38,539 nt of DNA from Yoonia sp. (GCF_014859355.1 NZ_JACUUJ010000002.1:141115-179653), one strand, 5' to 3'. Positions 1-9,136 are shown, numbered from the stretch's first letter. Made by a program: numbers and translations. The notes: generated from the sequence alone by a model not told the origin.

Positions 1-741
1 ATCATTTCCGAGGCAGAACGCGACCGCCCCCGCCCCCTGACCGATAGCGTCACCACTGTGCAACGTTCTGATCTGGCCGCGCCGATGGCCGAAGCCGCGC
101 CGTTCAAGGCGAAAGCTGACTTTAGCGGCGCGACCGTGACCTACCGTTATCCCGGCACAGTCAATATTCGTGACGGTGTCGAAGATTTGCGCCTACCGCT
201 TGATACGCTGGATTTTGACGCCCGCGTATGGGCCGAGGCCGCCCCAAGCCGCGATAGAATTGCCTATCGCATGGCGGAATTTAGCAACACCACATCAGAG
301 GTTCTGTTGCCCGGTCAGGTGCTGATATATACAGACGGCACGATGATCGGGTTTGACCGGCTGCCGTTGCTGGCTGCCGGGGCCGATATGCAGATGGGCT
401 TTGGCCCCTTGGATGGTCTGCGGCTGACACGCGCCACCCCACGCCGTTCGGAAGGTGATGCAGGTGTCTTTTCCCGTGCAAACCAGTTGCAAGAGGCAGC
501 AATAATCGGTGTTGAAAACCTGACGGGGCAGGATTGGGATGTGCTACTGCGTGACGCCGTGCCCTTTTCCGAACAGGACGATCTGACGGTCATGGTCACG
601 GCTGCACCGCCGGTTACGCGCACCAACCCTGATGGGCGGCGTGGTATTCTGGAATGGGATCTGCGCGTGCCCGCAGGCACCAAGCAAGAGGTGCGGCTGG
701 ATTATACGTTACGCTGGCCAGGTGGCTTTGTGCTGGAATAA
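1..741 (+). CDS. DUF4139 domain-containing protein (mucoidy-inhibitor MuiA-like), C-terminal part
   Basis: The frame is open to the left edge, so this is the 3' part of a longer gene; the GTG at 58 is only an internal codon. The visible 246 residues look like the C-terminal beta-rich DUF4139 region: an early PGTVNI segment, a central LLPGQVLIY stretch, then a GILEWDLRVPAGTKQEV segment and the terminal DYTLRWPGG pattern. Full-length family members are roughly 500-600 residues with an N-terminal coiled-coil half and usually a signal peptide, both outside the window. The biochemical role is unknown; the MuiA name comes from a mucoidy phenotype. It converges on the ETF-ubiquinone oxidoreductase gene, 88 nt away, with a possible two-way hairpin between them. 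Family assignment is by sequence look alone. Confidence 0.8.
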   Translation: MISEAERDRPRPLTDSVTTVQRSDLAAPMAEAAPFKAKADFSGATVTYRYPGTVNIRDGVEDLRLPLDTLDFDARVWAEAAPSRDRIAYRMAEFSNTTSEVLLPGQVLIYTDGTMIGFDRLPLLAAGADMQMGFGPLDGLRLTRATPRRSEGDAGVFSRANQLQEAAIIGVENLTGQDWDVLLRDAVPFSEQDDLTVMVTAAPPVTRTNPDGRRGILEWDLRVPAGTKQEVRLDYTLRWPGGFVLE

Positions 742-796
742 TTGCAGTTCAAAATCACACCCTTTTCAGAGGAATCGAAAAAAGGGCCCCTGCAAT
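741..796. terminator. Nested inverted repeat between convergent genes, possible bidirectional terminator
   Basis: Outer arms ATTGCAG (741-747) and CTGCAAT (790-796) are perfectly complementary, and inside them CCCTTTT (760-766) pairs with AAAAGGG (780-786). The structure lies exactly between the stop of the DUF4139 gene (739-741) and the stop of the oppositely oriented ETF-QO gene (830). The A/T-rich inner arms would give short U-runs in both directions. The internal loops are uneven (12 and 3 nt), so folding strength is uncertain. Confidence 0.4.
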
Positions 797-829
797 AAAC
801 CGTCTTTATGCGGGGCCGCGCTGATCGTG

Positions 830-2479
830 TCACATGTTGGGGTAATTTGGCCCGTCACCACCCTGTGGAACCGTCCATGTAATGTTCTGGCTTGGGTCTT
901 TGATGTCGCAGGTCTTGCAATGCACGCAGTTCTGGAAATTGATCACGAAACGTGGGTCTTTTCCCTCTTCTTTGACAAACTCATACACACCTGCGGGGCA
1001 ATACCGCGCTGATGGCCCTGCATATTTGGCAAGGTTTACCTTTACCGGCACGTCAGGGTCGGACAGATGCAAATGCGCGGGCTGGCTTTCTTCGTGGTTG
1101 GTAAAGCTGAAGGCCACATTGGTGAGCCGGTCAAATGACAGCGTGCCGTCGGGTTTGGGATAGGCGATGGGCTTGTGCTTGCTGGCCTCTTCGGTCGCTG
1201 CGGCATCGGTTTTACCGTGGCTGAGCGTGCCCAGCACACCAAGACCCGCCGTATTCATCCACATATCCAGCCCGCCAATGGCCAGCGAAGCGGTCAGCCC
1301 GTATTTGGACCATAGCGGTTTGACATTGCGCACTTTTTTCAGGTCTTTGCCAATCTCGCCCGCGCGCACTGCGGCATCGTAACCGTCCAGCACATCGCCA
1401 CTGCGGCCCGCTTTGATCGCATCGACGGCCGCCTCTGCCGCGGCAATGCCCGACAGCATGGCATTGTGGTTGCCTTTGATGCGCGGGACGTTCACCATCC
1501 CTGCCGCACAGCCCAACAGTGCGCCGCCGGGGAAGGCCAGCTGCGGCAATGACTGATAGCCACCTTCCGAGATTGCCCGCGCGCCATAGGCAACGCGCTT
1601 GCCGCCTTTCAGCAGGTCGGCCACCATCGGGTGATGCTTGAACCGCTGGAATTCCATGTAGGGGAACAGATGCGGGTTCTTATAGTTCAGGTGAACAACA
1701 AAACCGACGTAAACCTGATTGTTCTCAAGGTGATAGATGAACGACCCGCCGCCCGCATTGCCATCCAGTGGCCAGCCCATCGTGTGGGTGACAGTGCCTT
1801 CCTTATGTTTGGCTGGGTCGATTTCCCATATTTCCTTCATGCCAAGGCCGTATTTCTGCACATCGGATTTTGCCGCCAGATCGTATTTCGCGATCACCTG
1901 TTTCGACAGCGACCCGCGCACGCCTTCGCCAAGCAAAACGTATTTACCGTGCAACTCCATCCCTGGTTCATAGGACGGGCCGGGGGTGCCATCGGGATTT
2001 TTGCCAAATTCACCGGCAACGACGCCTTTGATTTCGCCGGTTTCACCGTAAACCAGCTCTGAACAGGACATGCCGGGGAAAATTTCAACGCCCATGCCTT
2101 CGGCCTGTTCGGCCATCCAGCGACAGACGTTGCCCATGGACACGATGTAAGCGCCGTGGTTGTTCATCAGCGGTGGCATGACAAAGTTCGGGATGCGCAA
2201 CTGCCCTGCTTCACCGAGCATATAAAAATTATCGTTTGTGACCGGCACGTTCAGCGGTGCGCCTTTTTCTTTCCAGTCGGGCAACAGACGGTTCAGCCCA
2301 ACCGGATCAAGAACCGCGCCCGACAAGATATGCGCGCCCACTTCGGACCCTTTTTCCAGGACAACGACGCTCAGATCCGCATCCAGCTGTTTCAGGCGGA
2401 TCGCGGCAGACAGCCCGGCAGGCCCCGCGCCGACGATAACGACATCATATTCCATTGCTTCGCGTTCGATCTCGGCCAT
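830..2479 (-). CDS. Electron transfer flavoprotein-ubiquinone oxidoreductase
   Basis: This inner-membrane-associated iron-sulfur flavoprotein passes electrons from reduced ETF (fed by acyl-CoA and other dehydrogenases) to ubiquinone. The 549 residues match the family's usual length. An FAD-binding GAGPAG motif sits at residues 17-22. A C-terminal 4Fe-4S ligand set is visible: Cys494 followed by C518-V-H-C521-K-T-C524, then the DIKDPSQNITW segment and the PQGGDGPNYPNM tail typical of these enzymes. The start gives a short leader before the beta-alpha-beta fold. The gene is divergent from greA, with a 200-bp shared upstream region. An acyl-CoA dehydrogenase that could feed it is encoded at 27014-28717, but the ETF subunits themselves are not in the window. 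Confidence 0.97.
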   Translation of the reverse strand: MAEIEREAMEYDVVIVGAGPAGLSAAIRLKQLDADLSVVVLEKGSEVGAHILSGAVLDPVGLNRLLPDWKEKGAPLNVPVTNDNFYMLGEAGQLRIPNFVMPPLMNNHGAYIVSMGNVCRWMAEQAEGMGVEIFPGMSCSELVYGETGEIKGVVAGEFGKNPDGTPGPSYEPGMELHGKYVLLGEGVRGSLSKQVIAKYDLAAKSDVQKYGLGMKEIWEIDPAKHKEGTVTHTMGWPLDGNAGGGSFIYHLENNQVYVGFVVHLNYKNPHLFPYMEFQRFKHHPMVADLLKGGKRVAYGARAISEGGYQSLPQLAFPGGALLGCAAGMVNVPRIKGNHNAMLSGIAAAEAAVDAIKAGRSGDVLDGYDAAVRAGEIGKDLKKVRNVKPLWSKYGLTASLAIGGLDMWMNTAGLGVLGTLSHGKTDAAATEEASKHKPIAYPKPDGTLSFDRLTNVAFSFTNHEESQPAHLHLSDPDVPVKVNLAKYAGPSARYCPAGVYEFVKEEGKDPRFVINFQNCVHCKTCDIKDPSQNITWTVPQGGDGPNYPNM

Positions 2480-2573
2480 CAGCGGTTCCTTTTTTCGGGC
2501 GGGGCAAGGCCCCTTTTCACGTGGTCAAACCAAAGGTTAGCTGATGACAGATATGGGAGCAATCAAGACACGA

Positions 2574-2606
2574 CGTCAAAACGCGATCCTGGGGCGTCAA
2601 AACGCG
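2574..2606 (+). repeat. Tandem 12-bp direct repeat upstream of greA promoter
   Basis: The 12-mer CGTCAAAACGCG occurs exactly twice, at 2574-2585 and 2595-2606. The period is 21 bp, two helical turns, so both copies face the same side of the DNA. The second copy ends 8 bp before the TTGACT -35 candidate. This position and phasing fit an activator binding in tandem upstream of greA, or a repressor of the divergent ETF-QO gene. The regulator is unknown. Confidence 0.6.
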
Positions 2607-2614
2607 TCTGGCCC

Positions 2615-2642
2615 TTGACTTTGATCCACCCCAATAGGCTAT
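2615..2642 (+). promoter_or_regulatory. Candidate sigma-70-type promoter of greA
   Basis: CTTGACT at 2614-2620 contains a near-consensus -35 (alphaproteobacterial CTTGAC). It is followed by 16 bp and a weaker -10 candidate GGCTAT at 2637-2642. Transcription would begin near 2649, about 35 nt ahead of greA. The -10 match is modest, so the exact hexamer could shift by one or two bases. Confidence 0.5.
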
Positions 2643-2683
2643 GAACGTGCGATTGATAGAGTCCGACCCGGAAGGCGACCATG

Positions 2684-3154
2684 ATGGAAAAGATCCCACT
2701 GACCCGTGCAGGTTTTGACAAGCTGAATGCAGAGTTGAAGCATCTCAAGACTGTGGAGCGCCCGGCGATTATTCGCGCAATTTCCGAGGCTCGCGAACAT
2801 GGCGATTTGTCCGAGAACGCGGAGTATCATTCCGCCAAGGAAAAACAGTCTTTTATCGAAGGACGGGTAAAAGAGCTGGAAGGCGTGATTTCGCTGGCTG
2901 ACGTCATCGACCCGACCAAACTGTCCGGCACCGTCAAGTTTGGGGCGACGGTCGATCTTGTCGATGAAGAAACCGACGAAGAAAAAGCCTATCAGATCGT
3001 CGGCGAATACGAGGCCGATATCGAACACGGCAAGCTGAACATGAAATCACCGCTGTCGCGTGCGTTGATCGGCAAGGACGAAGGTGACACAGTAGAAGTG
3101 CGCACCCCCGGCGGTGTGCGCAGCTATGAGATTCTGAAAATCACCTATAAATAG
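2684..3154 (+). CDS. greA: Transcription elongation factor GreA
   Basis: GreA binds the secondary channel of RNA polymerase and stimulates cleavage of backtracked transcripts. The 156-residue protein has the N-terminal antiparallel coiled coil, with the tip sequence [14 protein letters not shown]. Its catalytic acids correspond to Asp41 and Glu44 when counting starts at the second of two adjacent Met codons, the same numbering as E. coli GreA; that is why 2684 is preferred over 2681. The C-terminal globular domain ends with the usual [14 protein letters not shown] segment. GGAAGG at 2670-2675 is the ribosome binding site and would serve either Met. The gene is followed after 14 nt by a membrane-anchored unknown and probably leads a three-gene unit ending at the AEC transporter. 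Confidence 0.97.
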   Translation: MEKIPLTRAGFDKLNAELKHLKTVERPAIIRAISEAREHGDLSENAEYHSAKEKQSFIEGRVKELEGVISLADVIDPTKLSGTVKFGATVDLVDEETDEEKAYQIVGEYEADIEHGKLNMKSPLSRALIGKDEGDTVEVRTPGGVRSYEILKITYK

Positions 3155-3168
3155 AAGGTGCGCATTTT

Positions 3169-4146
3169 ATGGCGCGGAACGACATCAGCGAAACAGGACG
3201 ACCCCCTGAAGGATTGACCAAGGCAGACCTGATCGGTGGCGTTTCGGCGCTGGTGTGGTTTGTTGTGCTGGGGCTATTGTTCTGGCTCGCGCCGCGCGCT
3301 GATGGACCCATTGACAGTTTCCGATTGGCGTCTTTGTTGACTGCGGTGCTTTTGCCGGTGGTGTTGATCGGGGTTGGCGTCTTTGCCGTGCGATCACGGC
3401 AAGCGATGCGCGATGAAATTTTTATGTTGCAGCAAGCCATCGACAAGTTGCGCCGGAACCAGCCTGGCGATCGTTCGGTGCCGCAAACCGCGTCGTCGCA
3501 AGCGCAAGCACCCATTACGGCCCCCGCGGTTCAGCCGGACGGTGCCGCCCAAACGCCCACGCGTTTCGCTTCGCGCCGCGAGGTGTCGCGCCTGATCGTG
3601 CCCCAGCCCGCCCCGCCGATGCCCGCCGTTCAGCCCAGCCTGTCGCTGGACACTGCCGATCTGGACGACCGTCCGCCGCTGGCGCGCGCCGATATGATCC
3701 GCGCGCTGCATTTTCCCGACGATGAAAACGATACCGAAGGGTTTGCTGCTCTGCGCCGTGCGCTGCGTGACCGTGGTGCGCGCAAACTGGTGCAGGCCAG
3801 TCAGGATGTGCTGACGCTGTTATCGCAGGACGGCATTTATATGGATGATCTGCGCACAGACCCCGTCAGCGCCGATTTGTGGCGCCGCTTTGCCAAGGGT
3901 GAACGGGGCGCCGCCGTAGTAAAACTTGGGACTGTGCGCGATGGTGATACGCTGGATGTTACCGCGGCCCGGATGCGCGAAGATACGATTTTTCGAGATG
4001 CGGTGCATCATTTCCTGCGCCGGTTCGATCAGATGCTTGTCATTTTTGAAGAACAGGCCACGGATACCGACATGCTGGCCATGGCGGAAACACGCACTGC
4101 GCGCGCCTTTGTCCTGCTGGGGCGTGCGACTGGCACCTTCCGCTAA
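3169..4146 (+). CDS. Unknown membrane-anchored protein, two N-terminal TM segments
   Basis: I do not recognise a named domain. The 325 residues begin with a short charged leader, then two hydrophobic stretches (about residues 22-44 and 54-75) that should form a hairpin in the inner membrane. A linker rich in Pro, Ala and Gln follows (about 95-165). The C-terminal part (about 170-325) is a well-ordered alpha-helical region with many Arg and Asp residues, probably cytoplasmic. The GAAGGTG sequence just after the greA stop supplies the ribosome binding site for ATG 3169. Spacing to greA is 14 nt and to the downstream transporter 3 nt, so all three are probably co-transcribed. It looks like a conserved roseobacter hypothetical, but a database search is needed to confirm that. 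Confidence 0.85.
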   Translation: MARNDISETGRPPEGLTKADLIGGVSALVWFVVLGLLFWLAPRADGPIDSFRLASLLTAVLLPVVLIGVGVFAVRSRQAMRDEIFMLQQAIDKLRRNQPGDRSVPQTASSQAQAPITAPAVQPDGAAQTPTRFASRREVSRLIVPQPAPPMPAVQPSLSLDTADLDDRPPLARADMIRALHFPDDENDTEGFAALRRALRDRGARKLVQASQDVLTLLSQDGIYMDDLRTDPVSADLWRRFAKGERGAAVVKLGTVRDGDTLDVTAARMREDTIFRDAVHHFLRRFDQMLVIFEEQATDTDMLAMAETRTARAFVLLGRATGTFR

Positions 4147-4149
4147 GCG

Positions 4150-5079
4150 ATGTGGGATATTTTTCTTAAAACCCTGCCGTTCTTCATGGTGATCGGCTTG
4201 GGGTATGGGGCGGGGCGCAGCCGTTTCTTTACACCAGAAGCCACGGCATATCTGACGAAATTCGTGTTTTACTTTGCCCTGTCGGCCATGCTGTTCCGGT
4301 TTTCGGCAAACCTGTCGCTGGGTGATATCCTTGATTGGCCGTTCGTGCTGGCCTATTTGCTGGGCACAGTCGCAATCTATGTGCTGGCCACGCTGGTCGC
4401 GATGTACCGCCGCCTGTCCGTGGCCGAAGCCGCGGTCGAAGCGCAATGTGCCGTGATCGGCAATGTGGGTTTTCTGGGTATTCCGATGCTGGTGCTGCTT
4501 TTGGGCGAGGCGGCGATTGGTCCGGTGATGATGGTGCTGGCGGTTGATCTGATCGTTTTTGGCAGCCTGATCGTGATCTTGATCACCGGATCCCAAGGCG
4601 GCGGGGCACTGTGGAGGGTGCTTTTGACCGTGGGAACGGGATTGCTGAAAAACCCGATGATCGTGTCGATCGTTCTGGGGTTACTGGTATCGGCCAATGG
4701 GATGCCAGTGCCGGGCCCGATCAATGAATTTGTGATTCTTTTGGGGGCCGCGGCCACGCCCGGCGCTTTGTTTGCGATTGGGGCATCGCTTGCCACGAAA
4801 TCGGCGGAAAGGGTCGCCGTGGCGGGCTGGCTGTCGTTTTGCAAGCTGGTGCTGCATCCGCTGGCCGTGGCCGCTGCGGCGTTGCTGGTGTTTGACATCG
4901 CGCCTTATCCTGCTGGCGTGATGATCGCGGCGGCATCGCTGCCGGTGGCGGGCAATGTTTTCATGCTGGCGCAGCACTATGGTATCGCTCCGATGCGCGT
5001 CTCGGCAGCAATCCTGCTGTCTACGGCGGCCAGCATTGTCACCGTGTCATTGGTCATCGCATGGGTGACATCGTTTTAA
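4150..5079 (+). CDS. AEC family transporter (auxin efflux carrier-type permease)
   Basis: The 309-residue polytopic membrane protein is built of about ten hydrophobic helices in two halves. The N-terminal half carries the MLFRFSANL and VIGNVGFLGIPM stretches, and the C-terminal half the LGAAATPGALFAIGASL and ASLPVAGNVFMLAQHYG motifs characteristic of bacterial AEC/malonate-type permeases. The usual substrates of bacterial members are carboxylates, but nothing here fixes the substrate. The ATG lies 3 nt after the stop of the preceding gene, so it is translationally close-coupled to it. The AEC family is clear; the role is open. Confidence 0.92.
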   Translation: MWDIFLKTLPFFMVIGLGYGAGRSRFFTPEATAYLTKFVFYFALSAMLFRFSANLSLGDILDWPFVLAYLLGTVAIYVLATLVAMYRRLSVAEAAVEAQCAVIGNVGFLGIPMLVLLLGEAAIGPVMMVLAVDLIVFGSLIVILITGSQGGGALWRVLLTVGTGLLKNPMIVSIVLGLLVSANGMPVPGPINEFVILLGAAATPGALFAIGASLATKSAERVAVAGWLSFCKLVLHPLAVAAAALLVFDIAPYPAGVMIAAASLPVAGNVFMLAQHYGIAPMRVSAAILLSTAASIVTVSLVIAWVTSF

Positions 5080-5119
5080 GGGTGCGTTACCCCTTGCGCC
5101 AAACCGAAAAGGAAATATC

Positions 5120-5950
5120 ATGCAGACGATTTCAGAAAACCGGTGTTTTGGCGGCACGCAGGGGGTCTATTCCCACACCTCTGCCGCCTGTAACTGTGAC
5201 ATGACATTCGCCGTTTTCCTGCCAGAGGAGGCCGCCCATGGCCCGGTGCCGGTCTTGTGGTTTCTGTCTGGTCTGACCTGCACGCACGAAAACGCGATGA
5301 CCAAGGCGGGCGCGCAGGCCTGGGCCGCCGAACAGGGCATTGCGCTGGTGTTTCCCGATACATCCCCGCGCGGCGACGCTGTGGCCAATGATGACGCCTA
5401 TGATCTGGGGCAGGGGGCCGGGTTTTACATTGACGCCACGCAATCCCCTTGGGACCGGCATTTCAAGATGTGGACCTATGTGGCCGAAGAATTGCCCGCC
5501 TTGCTGGCTGAAAAATTTCCGTTGGACATGGACCGTCAGTCGATCTGTGGACATTCGATGGGCGGACATGGGGCGCTGACGCTGGCCATGGCCCTGCCCG
5601 GGCGGTTCCGGTCGGTGTCGGCCTTTGCGCCGATCTGCAACCCGACCAACAGCGATTGGGGCCGCAAGCAGTTCACCGCCTATTGGGGCGCGGACGACAG
5701 CAAATGGGGCCCGCATGACGCGACATTGCTGATGCAGGGGCCGGGTTTTGACGGGCCGATCCTGATCGACACCGGCACGAATGACCAGTTTGGTGATCTG
5801 CTGGGAACCGACGCCTTTGCCGCCGCCATGGCCACCAAGCGGCAAGAGGGAACGATCCGCCTGCAAAAGGGCTATGATCATTCGTATTTCTTCATCGCGA
5901 CCTTTATGGAAGACCACGTCGCGTTCCATGCAGAGGCGCTTTACGCGTGA
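5120..5950 (+). CDS. fghA: S-formylglutathione hydrolase
   Basis: This cytoplasmic esterase hydrolyses S-formylglutathione to formate and glutathione, the second step of glutathione-dependent formaldehyde oxidation. The 276 residues have the expected length and the alpha/beta-hydrolase triad: Ser146 in GHSMGG, Asp222 in TGTNDQF and His254 in GYDHSYF. The N-terminal [12 protein letters not shown] and FPDTSPRG segments are family signatures. AAGGAAAT ahead of ATG 5120 is a good ribosome binding site. The gene overlaps the next one by 4 nt (GTGA). The partner dehydrogenase is encoded about 9 kb away at 14828-15940, so the pathway is split in this genome. Confidence 0.97.
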   Translation: MQTISENRCFGGTQGVYSHTSAACNCDMTFAVFLPEEAAHGPVPVLWFLSGLTCTHENAMTKAGAQAWAAEQGIALVFPDTSPRGDAVANDDAYDLGQGAGFYIDATQSPWDRHFKMWTYVAEELPALLAEKFPLDMDRQSICGHSMGGHGALTLAMALPGRFRSVSAFAPICNPTNSDWGRKQFTAYWGADDSKWGPHDATLLMQGPGFDGPILIDTGTNDQFGDLLGTDAFAAAMATKRQEGTIRLQKGYDHSYFFIATFMEDHVAFHAEALYA

Positions 5951-6396
5951 TATACGTTGATGCCGACGCCTGCCCGGTCAAGGCCGAGGTCGAACGCGTC
6001 GGAACGCGCCACAAACTGCGGGTGTTCGTTGTGTCAAACGGCGGCATAAGGCCCAGCCAAAACCCGCTGGTGGAAACAGTTGTCGTCCCCGATGGCCCCG
6101 ATGTGGCCGATATGTGGATCGCAGACCGGGCCAAGGCCGGTGATGTCGTCATCACCGGCGACATCCCTTTGGCCGCGCGCTGTATCGAAAACGGGGCGTT
6201 GGTGCTGAAACATAACGGCGAACCGCTGACGCAGGCCAACATCGGCAACGTGCTGGCCACGCGCGACCTGATGGCGGATATGCGCGCCGCCGATCCGTTC
6301 CGCCAAGGCGGCGGCAAGCCCTTTGGCAAGGCTGATCGCGCCCGGTTTCTGGATGCGTTGGAACGGGCGGTGCGCGCAGCCGCACGACAGGGATAG
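5947..6396 (+). CDS. YaiI/YqxD family protein (DUF188)
   Basis: The 149-residue cytoplasmic protein belongs to the UPF0178/DUF188 family. Members have a PIN-like fold, but their function has not been established. The N-terminal [17 protein letters not shown] is the family hallmark, with clustered acids at the predicted metal site. Further motifs are a [22 protein letters not shown] segment, the [11 protein letters not shown] helix and a [21 protein letters not shown] tail. Translation starts at GTG 5947, inside the fghA stop region (GTGA), so it is coupled to fghA. An RNA- or DNA-directed nuclease role is possible from the fold, but only as inference. Confidence 0.93.
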   Translation: MIYVDADACPVKAEVERVGTRHKLRVFVVSNGGIRPSQNPLVETVVVPDGPDVADMWIADRAKAGDVVITGDIPLAARCIENGALVLKHNGEPLTQANIGNVLATRDLMADMRAADPFRQGGGKPFGKADRARFLDALERAVRAAARQG

Positions 6397-6480
6397 ACAG
6401 GCGCGCCGGGGCGGTGGCGCCGCCTGCTTTACAGCGCCCGGTGTGGCGTTAAGGTGTCCCGGCACAAACAGGGGAATTCC

Positions 6481-7104
6481 ATGCCAGACGTCAACGCAGT
6501 GATTTTCGATATTGGCAATGTGCTGATCGAATGGCAACCGGAACGGTTTTTCGACAGCGTGATCGGCCCTGACCGTCGCCGCGCCATGTTTGACGCGATT
6601 GACCTGCACGCGATGAACGATGCGGTGGACAGTGGCGCGCATTTTTCAGAAACGGTCCATGCCATGGCCCATGCCAACCCCGACTGGCGCGATGAAGTGC
6701 TGATCTGGCACGACCGCTGGATCGATATGGCAAGCCCTGCGATCGACCATTCCGTGCGCTTGTTGCGCGCGTTGCGGGCGCAGGGGGTGCCGGTCTTTGC
6801 CCTGACGAATTTCGGCATCCAGACTTTTGCGATTGCCGAACCGGTTTACCCTTTCCTGACAGAATTCGACCGGCGCTATATCTCGGGGCATATGGGGGTG
6901 ATCAAACCCGACGTGCGAATTTATGAGATGGTCGAACAGGATTGCGGGCTGGACCCGTCCAGCCTGTTGTTTGCCGATGATCGCGCCGACAACATCGCCA
7001 TTGCCGCTGCACGTGGCTGGCAGACGCATCTGTTTGACGGCCCGCAAGGTTGGGCAGACAGGCTGGTGGCCGCAGGGCTGCTAACACAGGAGGCCGCGCA
7101 ATGA
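6481..7104 (+). CDS. HAD-superfamily hydrolase (subfamily IA, YihX-like)
   Basis: This is probably a small-molecule phosphatase. HAD motif I is at residues 7-16 (IFDIGNVLIE, nucleophile Asp10), as in YihX-type sugar-phosphate phosphatases. Motif II is LTN (Thr109), motif III is Lys142 in GVIKPDVRIYEM, and motif IV is FADDRADN (Asp166/167). ATG 6481 is preferred over an upstream in-frame GTG at 6454 because AGGGGAA lies just before it and the protein then starts directly ahead of the first beta strand. It ends inside the start of the next gene (ATGA overlap at 7101-7104), so the two are coupled. Confidence 0.93.
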   Translation: MPDVNAVIFDIGNVLIEWQPERFFDSVIGPDRRRAMFDAIDLHAMNDAVDSGAHFSETVHAMAHANPDWRDEVLIWHDRWIDMASPAIDHSVRLLRALRAQGVPVFALTNFGIQTFAIAEPVYPFLTEFDRRYISGHMGVIKPDVRIYEMVEQDCGLDPSSLLFADDRADNIAIAAARGWQTHLFDGPQGWADRLVAAGLLTQEAAQ

Positions 7105-8024
7105 CCGTGATGATACCGTTCAAGGAAGGCGAGGCAAACCTTGACTGGCTCGCTCTGACCGATGCGCTGGCGGCAGGGCACGACCTGCCGCGCGCGGATG
7201 TGGCGGATGTGTTCTTGTATGAAGGCGACAACACGCTGCTGAACCGCTCTGCCTGGATCGCCGGAATGGGGCTGGCGGTGAAATGCGCGACGATTTTCCC
7301 CGGCAACCGTGCACAGGGTAAACCGGCGATTGGTGGCGCGGTCAACCTGTTTTCAGGCGATGATGGTGCGCTTGATGCGATCCTTGATTTTCATCTGGTG
7401 ACCAAGTGGAAAACCGCCGGTGACAGCCTGCTGGCCGCCCGCCGTCTGGCCCGGCCCGACAGCCGCAAAATTCTGATCGTGGGGGCGGGCACGGTGGGCC
7501 ATTCCCTTTGGCAGGCCTATGGAGCCGCGTTTCCCGAGGCGCAATTCACCATCTGGAACAGGTCACCCGCTGGCGCTGCCACCTTTGCTGCGGCACTTCC
7601 AGGTGTTACCATTGCGGACGATCTGGAAACGGCGGTGCGCGCGGCTGATATCGTGACATCGGCCACGATGACGACCGAACCCATTATCAAGGGCGACTGG
7701 TTGCAACCGGGCCAACACATTGACCTGATCGGTGCCTACCGCCCCGACATGCGCGAGGCGGATGATGTCGCCCTGCAGCGGGCGCGGATATTCGTGGACA
7801 GCAAGGAAACCACAATTGGCCATATCGGTGAGCTGAAAATCCCCATCATGGCAGGCGTGATCGCGCCGGACGATGTGATCGCGGATTACTATAGCCTTGG
7901 CTGTTTTCAGCGCACGGATGACGCGGAAATTACGCTGTTCAAAAACGGGGGGGGCGCGCATCTTGATCTGATGACAAGCCGCTACATCCTGTCTGCCTGG
8001 CAAGCGCAAGAAGCGCGAAACTGA
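7101..8024 (+). CDS. Ornithine cyclodeaminase / mu-crystallin family protein
   Basis: The 307-residue protein has an N-terminal dimerisation/substrate domain and a Rossmann domain with the dinucleotide motif ILIVGAGTVG (124-133). The family includes ornithine and lysine cyclodeaminases, alanine dehydrogenase and ketimine reductases, so the substrate cannot be fixed. The VTSATMTTEPIIKGDWLQPGQHIDLIGAYRPDMREAD segment is the typical region around the nicotinamide end. An AGGAGG ribosome binding site sits 8 nt before ATG 7101, inside the upstream HAD gene, and the two genes overlap by 4 nt. Roseobacter genomes often annotate this as a generic ornithine cyclodeaminase, and it need not be catabolic here. 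Confidence 0.9.
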   Translation: MTVMIPFKEGEANLDWLALTDALAAGHDLPRADVADVFLYEGDNTLLNRSAWIAGMGLAVKCATIFPGNRAQGKPAIGGAVNLFSGDDGALDAILDFHLVTKWKTAGDSLLAARRLARPDSRKILIVGAGTVGHSLWQAYGAAFPEAQFTIWNRSPAGAATFAAALPGVTIADDLETAVRAADIVTSATMTTEPIIKGDWLQPGQHIDLIGAYRPDMREADDVALQRARIFVDSKETTIGHIGELKIPIMAGVIAPDDVIADYYSLGCFQRTDDAEITLFKNGGGAHLDLMTSRYILSAWQAQEARN

Positions 8025-8080
8025 CATGGCTTTTGTGACGACCGCTTTTCAACCCTGATCCTGCGCGCTATTGCGCTGAC

Positions 8081-9136
8081 ATGACGATCCAACAGGTATA
8101 TGCTGCCGCCGTTACCGCAGGCAAACTGCGCCCGGATGACGCGCAACTGGCTGTCCTGCCAGAGCTTGAGCGGGTCCGCGCTGCGCTGACCGAGCCGGTG
8201 AAAAAAGCCGGACTTTTCCGCAAGGCACCGCTGCCCATTCCTGGTCTTTACATGTGGGGCGGGGTGGGTCGCGGCAAATCAATGCTGATGGATCTGCTGT
8301 TCGAGCAGGTCGCTGTGCCAAAACAACGCAGCCATTTTCATGCGTTCATGCAATGGGTCCATGCAGAAATGAACGCCGCCCGTAAACAGGGGGTAGATGA
8401 TGCCATTGCCCCCGTTGCGGCGAAGCTGGCAGCTGATGTCCGGTTTCTGGCCTTTGACGAAATGCAGATCACCGACATCACCGATGCGATGATTGTGGGC
8501 CGCCTGTTCGAGGCGCTTTTTGCCGCTGGCGTGGTTGTAGTGACAACATCCAACCGACACCCTGATGATCTGTATAAGAACGGACTGAACCGGCAGCTTT
8601 TCCTGCCGTTCATTGCCTTGATCAAGCATCATATGGTTGTGCATCAACTGACCAGTGATACCGATTACCGACAGGACCGCCTGACCGGTCAGCCAACCTA
8701 TTTCACCCCAATAGATGCCGAAACACGCACTGCCGTTGCACAAATCTGGCATGATTTAAGCGGTGGAGTGTCCGTCCCCCTTGTGCTGCATGTCAACGGG
8801 CGGCAGGTGGCATTGCCGCAGTTCAGCAATGGTGTGGCCCGTGCGACGTTTTATGATCTGTGTGGCATGCCGCTGGGCCCTGCGGATTATCTGGCATTGG
8901 CAGATGCCGTGCGGGTGCTGATTGTGGATGAAATTCCGCAATTGTCGCGGCGGAATTACAATGAATCCAAACGCTTTGTCACGTTGATCGACGCGCTTTA
9001 CGAAGCAAGGGTCAAACTGGTATGTAGTGCCGCCGCCCTGCCAGAAATGCTCTATGTCGAAGGCGAAGGCACGTTTGAATTTGAACGCACCGCCAGCCGC
9101 TTGCGCGAAATGCAATCAGAAGGCTGGGGCCGTTAA
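8081..9136 (+). CDS. zapE: Cell division protein ZapE (AFG1-like ATPase)
   Basis: ZapE is a P-loop ATPase that affects Z-ring stability in bacteria; its mitochondrial relative is AFG1/LACE1. The 351 residues show Walker A GGVGRGKS at 60-67, preceded by GLYMWG, and Walker B FLAFDEMQ at 122-129 followed by ITDITDAMIVGRLF. Later family blocks are VTTSNRHPDDLYKNGLNRQLFLPFI and the C-terminal FERTASRLREMQSEGW. No strong ribosome binding site is visible before ATG 8081. The stop codon (9134-9136) overlaps the stop of the opposing sbtB-like gene in a TTAA tetramer. Confidence 0.96.
   Translation: MTIQQVYAAAVTAGKLRPDDAQLAVLPELERVRAALTEPVKKAGLFRKAPLPIPGLYMWGGVGRGKSMLMDLLFEQVAVPKQRSHFHAFMQWVHAEMNAARKQGVDDAIAPVAAKLAADVRFLAFDEMQITDITDAMIVGRLFEALFAAGVVVVTTSNRHPDDLYKNGLNRQLFLPFIALIKHHMVVHQLTSDTDYRQDRLTGQPTYFTPIDAETRTAVAQIWHDLSGGVSVPLVLHVNGRQVALPQFSNGVARATFYDLCGMPLGPADYLALADAVRVLIVDEIPQLSRRNYNESKRFVTLIDALYEARVKLVCSAAALPEMLYVEGEGTFEFERTASRLREMQSEGWGR

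Noticed and set aside
3820..4596. 258-codon open frame on the minus strand
   Set aside because: Very rich in His, Gln and Asn and antisense to two plus-strand genes with membrane-protein patterns.
5132..5929. 265-codon open frame antisense to fghA
   Set aside because: fghA has an intact catalytic triad and family length; the opposite frame has no motif.
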